Assembly (NCBI GenBank): GCA_035455185.1
Contig: DATIFQ010000243.1
Coordinates: 1 to 7,480 of the forward strand
Length of the DNA stretch: 7,480 nucleotides
Direction: 5' to 3'
From: JAEHDI01 sp035455185
Lineage (GTDB): Bacteria; Acidobacteriota; Terriglobia; Bryobacterales; Bryobacteraceae
Under the pieces are notes generated by a model. It did no database searches. It had not been told where the DNA came from and saw only the letters and a list, made by a program, of their open reading frames with translations. The first letter of the stretch is position 1. Every line of letters begins with the position of its first letter. A program made the position numbers and the translations under genes. Positions 5,132 through 7,480 of this stretch are shown piece by piece.

Positions 5132-6403
5132 ATGAACGCCGAAATCATCGCTGTCGGCTCGGAGTTGCTGACGCCGCAGCGGCTCGATACGAACTCTCTT
5201 TACCTCACGGAGAAGCTGAACGGGATCGGTGTGGAGGTTGTCGCGAAGGCCGTGATCGGCGACGACGCCCGCCGCCTGGCGGAAGCGGTGCGGGGCGCCC
5301 TCGCACGTTCGGAGATTGTGATCCTCACCGGCGGCCTCGGGCCTACCGAGGACGACGTGACGCGCGACGCCGTGGCCGGCGCGCTGGGGCGGGAACTGAT
5401 CTTCCACGATGAAATCCGCGAGCGGATCGAGCAGCGGTTCCGGCGCATGGGGCGGCGGATGGTGGAGATCAACAAGCGCCAGGCGTATGTGATCGAAGGG
5501 GCCGAGTGGCTGCCGAACGACAACGGCACCGCGCCCGCGCAATGGATCGAGGATTCCGGACGCGTGGTGATCCTGCTGCCCGGGCCGCCCAGCGAACTGA
5601 AGCCGCTGTTCGATCAGGAATGCCTGCCCAGGCTGAAGCGGCGCCTGCCACCGCTGGTGATCCGGACGCTTTTCTTCCGTGTCGCCGGCATGCCGGAGTC
5701 GGACCTGGACCAGCTCATCTCCCCCGTCTACAAGCAGTACGAAAACCCGGTGACGACGATCCTGGCGGCGCCGGGCGATATCCAGATCCACCTGCGCGCG
5801 CGCTGCGAGACCGAGGAGGAGGCGCAGCGGCTGCTGGCGGAGGCAGGCGGAAGGATTGCGGAGCTTCTCGGCGACCGGATCTACTCGAGGAACGGCGATC
5901 CGCTCGAAGCGGTGGTTGGGCAACGGCTGCGCGAGCGGGGGGAGACGCTCAGCGTGGCCGAGAGCTGCACGGGCGGGCTGCTGGCGGAGCGGATCACGCA
6001 GATTCCGGGCAGCTCGGATTACTTTCTCGGGGGCTTTCTTGTTTACACCGAGCGGATGAAGACGGAGCTGCTTGGCGTGGATGCCGCTCTGCTGGGGGAG
6101 CATGGCGCGGTGAGCGAAGCGGCGGCGGAGGCGATGGCAATCGGGGCGCGGAATCGCACCGGATCGACGTATGCGCTGTCCGTGACGGGGTATGCCGGAC
6201 CGGACGGCGGCGACGAGGGGGCTCCGGTGGGAACAGTGTTCATCGGACTGGCGTCGGCATCGGGCTGCCAGGCGCGGCGGTTCCGTTTCCTCGGCGGCCG
6301 CGACCGTGTCCGCGCGATGGCGGCGCAGACGGGGCTGGATTTGCTGCGGCTTAACAGCCGTCAGCGATCAGCGATCAGCGATCAGCAAAAAGCTGATAGC
6401 TGA
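5132..6403 (+). CDS. cinA: CinA family protein: MoCF-like domain plus PncC (NMN amidohydrolase) domain
   Basis: CinA proteins recycle damaged or by-product pyridine nucleotides: the C-terminal domain deamidates nicotinamide mononucleotide, and the N-terminal domain (COG1058) has been linked to ADP-ribose hydrolysis. Residues ~1-170 are the MoaB/Mog-like domain: VGSELLTPQRLDTNSLYL, LTGGLGPTEDDVTRDAVA around 65-82, NGTAPAQWIE and LLPGPPSEL. A linker domain follows (~175-255). The PncC domain runs from ~262 with SVAESCTGGLLAERIT (ESCTGG at 277-282), GSSDYFLGGFLVYT, KTELLGV, AVSEAAAEAMA and SVTGYAGPDGG at 350-360. Its 423 residues suit the family. ATG 5132 immediately follows the preceding stop; only a distant AGGGG (5111-5115) precedes it, so translation probably relies on coupling. 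The last ~14 residues are encoded by a heptad tandem repeat and inverted repeat, so they are not native family sequence. recA, often next to cinA, is absent here. Confidence 0.94.
   Translation: MNAEIIAVGSELLTPQRLDTNSLYLTEKLNGIGVEVVAKAVIGDDARRLAEAVRGALARSEIVILTGGLGPTEDDVTRDAVAGALGRELIFHDEIRERIEQRFRRMGRRMVEINKRQAYVIEGAEWLPNDNGTAPAQWIEDSGRVVILLPGPPSELKPLFDQECLPRLKRRLPPLVIRTLFFRVAGMPESDLDQLISPVYKQYENPVTTILAAPGDIQIHLRARCETEEEAQRLLAEAGGRIAELLGDRIYSRNGDPLEAVVGQRLRERGETLSVAESCTGGLLAERITQIPGSSDYFLGGFLVYTERMKTELLGVDAALLGEHGAVSEAAAEAMAIGARNRTGSTYALSVTGYAGPDGGDEGAPVGTVFIGLASASGCQARRFRFLGGRDRVRAMAAQTGLDLLRLNSRQRSAISDQQKADS
6361..6388. repeat. 7-bp tandem repeat, TCAGCGA x3 plus a degenerate fourth unit
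   Basis: Units at 6361-6367, 6368-6374 and 6375-6381 are each TCAGCGA, and 6382-6388 is TCAGCAA. The array lies inside the end of the cinA frame and encodes the RSAISDQ-type tail. Because 7 is not a multiple of 3, a gain or loss of one unit would shift the frame. Similar SAISDQ-encoding heptads are, from memory, frequent in acidobacterial intergenic DNA; this was not searched. Confidence 0.9.
6375..6403. repeat. Imperfect inverted repeat containing the cinA stop codon
   Basis: TCAGCGATCAGC (6375-6386) and GCTGATAGCTGA (6392-6403) are reverse complements except at one position, separated by AAAAA. The final TGA of the right arm is the cinA stop codon. As RNA this would form a 12-bp stem with one mismatch and a 5-base loop. 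No T-run follows on the + strand, so it is not a canonical terminator. It could still stabilise the operon's 3' end or block exonucleases. Confidence 0.85.
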
Positions 6404-6531
6404 AAGCAGCGCTACCCACGTCCCGCCAACCGCCTTGATGCCGAGAATTTCGGTGACGGAAGCCGCGGACAGATGGACCGTTCTCGCTCACCCAGGCCGC
6501 CAGGGCGGCCACCGGAACGTGGCGCTGGAGC
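6404..6531. other. Spacer between cinA and the RAYT remnant, no supported gene
   Basis: No protein in any frame here carries a recognisable motif. The open frames that cross it on both strands are arginine- and proline-rich, as expected of shadow translations of GC-rich DNA. It contains one GC-rich palindrome, listed separately. No tRNA or promoter was seen. Confidence 0.5.
6495..6510. repeat. GC-rich palindrome between cinA and the RAYT remnant
   Basis: GGCCGC (6495-6500) and GCGGCC (6505-6510) form a perfect 6-bp stem around CAGG. It lies about 20 bases from the RAYT remnant. REP elements mobilised by RAYTs are GC-rich imperfect palindromes, so this could be one. The characteristic GTAG-type foot was not found next to the stem, and a 6-bp palindrome in GC-rich DNA can easily be chance. 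Confidence 0.3.
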
Positions 6532-6600
6532 ACGAGTGCTGCCACGTTGGGTGATATGATGCGGAACGTCGACCGCAACCACGCGGGCGAAGCGAGCGAT
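6532..6600 (-). pseudogene. Remnant of a REP-associated tyrosine transposase (RAYT), N-terminal 23 codons
   Basis: Read on the minus strand from 6600, the frame gives ARFARVVAVDVPHHITQRG followed by STR. This closely matches the usual start of RAYT (TnpA-REP, Y1_Tnp) proteins, in which R-x-x-R-V-x-x-x-x-x-P-H-H-V/I-T-Q-R-G precedes the HUH/Y1 catalytic domain. RAYTs are single-strand-specific transposases that act on REP palindromes. The remnant breaks after the QRG motif: the downstream HxH and Tyr regions are absent in all three minus frames before cinA. At the position where the family start ATG is expected there is ATC (6598-6600), with GGAG just ahead. The minus frame remains open upstream to an ATG at 6775-6777, but that upstream sequence looks unrelated. 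It is a decayed fragment, not an active gene. Confidence 0.7.
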
Positions 6601-6897
6601 CTCCGTGCGGCGAGTGAGGAGATAAGAGGATCTCTTGCCGGACTCGTTGGGAACTGTCCGTCTGTCCCTGCTTTTGTCCGCCAGTTCCATCTGTATGGTG
6701 GGCAGGCAGCAGCGGGCGCTGACTTCGCGACGATCTCGGCAGGCGGGCGCGTTCAGACAGTTGGGCCAGGGCGACAAATGGTGGAGTTACCAAACGGAAC
6801 GAAAGTGCTTCGTCGCCCGAGCACAGAGCAGGAGGCCCCGACTCTCGAGACAAAGGCGCCGCAAGGCCGACCCATGAAGTTTCGCTATGACCAGTAA
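6556..6897 (+). CDS. Hypothetical protein; C-terminal part resembles a polymorphic-toxin tail
   Basis: No family is recognised with certainty. The frame is open from before 6556 (TTG 6547, ATG 6556 or ATG 6559) to a TAA at 6897. The C-terminal ~50 residues look protein-like: SAGGRVQTVGPGRQMVELPNG, then TKVLRRPS, PTLETKAPQGRPMKFRYDQ. This LPNGT...PTLE...RPxKxRY pattern recalls the extreme C-termini of secreted polymorphic (RHS/CDI-type) toxins, a resemblance from memory only. The first ~15 codons lie antisense to the RAYT remnant, so the present start is probably not ancestral; the true N-terminus is likely missing, making this a toxin tail stub or pseudogene. The stop overlaps the next gene's ATG by 11 bases (ATGACCAGTAA), consistent with a toxin followed by its immunity gene. 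Competing minus-strand frames exist, so confidence is low. Confidence 0.4.
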   Translation: MMRNVDRNHAGEASDLRAASEEIRGSLAGLVGNCPSVPAFVRQFHLYGGQAAAGADFATISAGGRVQTVGPGRQMVELPNGTKVLRRPSTEQEAPTLETKAPQGRPMKFRYDQ

Positions 6898-7450
6898 CCA
6901 GAAGATCCAGCCTGTCCGCGATCGAGAACTGATCGACAGAATGCGGCAGCTGGCCGCGGGAGTGGTCGTCGGTACAGGTGACGTCAGTCGCGAATGGGTC
7001 CTGAAAAAACACTGGGTGGTTGTGCCGGTGGAAAGTGACGACCACTTCTCCGGAGCCACAGTTGCACGGATCGCGGCAAGCTGTCGAGACGGCAAAGACC
7101 AGTGCTTCGCCCTCATTACTGAGGAGGTTTACAACATCGATTCGTGTTTCTTAGTTCCGTGCGAGGAAGCGGCATTGGAGGAACTTAACAATGCTCTAGC
7201 TTTGTTCCCGTTCGTGCTGCTTCCACAGGAACGGTCGTGGTGTATCGTCTGCACTAAGGAAGATTACTATCTTGTCGCGGGACCCAGTGGGTTTGTTGAG
7301 ACGGTGGTCGGCATGAGCATAGCTGATGCACAAGCGGCATATCGGCGGTCGGCGGACGAATGGATCATGGAAAAGCAGAAACAGTTTCATCGGTCAGTAG
7401 CAGCGCGGTACGAGGAACTGACATCTGCTACTGCAAGCAATCGGGCCTGA
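6887..7450 (+). CDS. Hypothetical protein, possible immunity protein
   Basis: This is a 187-residue protein without a recognised family. Its composition is unlike a shadow frame: balanced charges, predicted helices at about 11-25 (RDRELIDRMRQLAAG) and 143-172 (MSIADAQAAYRRSADEW onward), and strands WVVVPV, CFALIT, SCFLVPC and WCIVCTKEDYYLVAG (118-132) followed by GFVETVVG. There is no signal peptide or membrane segment. The arrangement of a central sheet with an EDYYLVAG...FVE block and a helical end recalls small cytoplasmic immunity proteins that follow polymorphic toxins, but that is inference. ATG 6887 overlaps the preceding frame's TAA; GAAG at 6876-6879 gives a weak ribosome-binding site 7 bases upstream. 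A hand count over 7081-7260 gives about 51% G+C, against about 77% in 5341-5400 of cinA, and codons such as TTA, AGT and CTA appear. This suggests horizontal acquisition. Confidence 0.7.
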   Translation: MTSNQKIQPVRDRELIDRMRQLAAGVVVGTGDVSREWVLKKHWVVVPVESDDHFSGATVARIAASCRDGKDQCFALITEEVYNIDSCFLVPCEEAALEELNNALALFPFVLLPQERSWCIVCTKEDYYLVAGPSGFVETVVGMSIADAQAAYRRSADEWIMEKQKQFHRSVAARYEELTSATASNRA

Positions 7451-7480
7451 AAGCATATCGTTCCCGCCATGAATTCGGCG
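7451..7480. other. Terminal noncoding tail of the window
   Basis: Thirty bases follow the last stop. No hairpin, promoter or start of a gene can be supported in so short a stretch. Confidence 0.4.

Noticed and set aside
4085..6103. 672-codon open frame on the minus strand opposite the propeller gene and cinA
   Set aside because: The opposite strand carries complete family motifs for both genes. The antisense translation is rich in Arg, His, Pro and Asp and has no recognisable domain; long antisense frames are expected in GC-rich coding DNA.
6375..6403. Intrinsic terminator for the cinA operon
   Set aside because: The stem is good but no T-run follows on the + strand; the A-run is in the loop. 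It is kept as an inverted repeat only.
6361..6403. CRISPR array
   Set aside because: The units are 7 bp in direct contact, with no spacers.
6412..6777. Treating the whole 121-codon minus-strand frame as a gene
   Set aside because: Only the 23 codons at 6532-6600 resemble RAYT; the flanks on both sides are unrelated low-complexity translation, so it is annotated as a remnant.
6488..7045. 185-codon minus-strand frame across the accessory region
   Set aside because: It overlaps the better-supported + strand pair and its end lies in the palindrome and RAYT remnant in the wrong frame. No motif was seen.

Overview
The window reads as an ordinary high-GC bacterial core chromosome segment (about two thirds G+C or more by eye up to ~6350) followed by a short accessory segment at the right end. 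The best guess for the host is an acidobacterium (Bryobacterales/Solibacter-like). This rests on recollection, not a search: the rimO-yacG-pgpA-cinA neighbourhood, the TCAGCGA-type heptad repeats, and the spelling of a REP-transposase remnant. A different GC-rich phylum cannot be excluded.

Left block (1-1553, + strand): the 3' end of scpB (chromosome segregation), an RluB/RsuA-type 23S rRNA pseudouridine synthase starting on the base after the scpB stop, and a YccU-like CoA-binding-domain protein overlapping the rluB end. The three are packed as one operon. A DUF192 gene (1563-1916, - strand) faces it, with only 9 bases between the two stop codons. An 88-base divergent spacer (1917-2004) separates DUF192 from the next operon and holds a small hairpin followed by a T-run.

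Central block (2005-6403, + strand): five genes with almost no intergenic DNA. They are rimO (ribosomal protein S12 methylthiotransferase, TTG start), yacG (zinc-binding gyrase inhibitor, ATGA overlap), pgpA (phosphatidylglycerophosphatase A), a protein with an IPT/TIG-like domain plus a six-bladed NHL-like propeller and no visible signal peptide, and cinA (MoCF-like domain plus PncC/NMN amidohydrolase domain). Their jobs (rRNA and ribosome modification, gyrase control, phospholipid synthesis, pyridine-nucleotide repair) form a housekeeping cluster rather than one pathway.

Right block (6361-7480): the cinA 3' end runs into a 7-bp tandem repeat that continues into an imperfect inverted repeat whose last bases are the cinA stop codon. 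Then come a GC-rich palindrome, a 23-codon remnant of a REP-associated tyrosine transposase (RAYT) on the minus strand whose expected start codon is ATC, and a pair of overlapping + strand ORFs (6556-6897 and 6887-7450). The second of these has clearly lower GC (about 51% in a hand-counted 180 bases). The pair has the layout of a toxin tail plus an immunity-like gene, but neither is a recognised family, so that reading is a hypothesis. This right-hand segment is the only part that looks acquired or undescribed.
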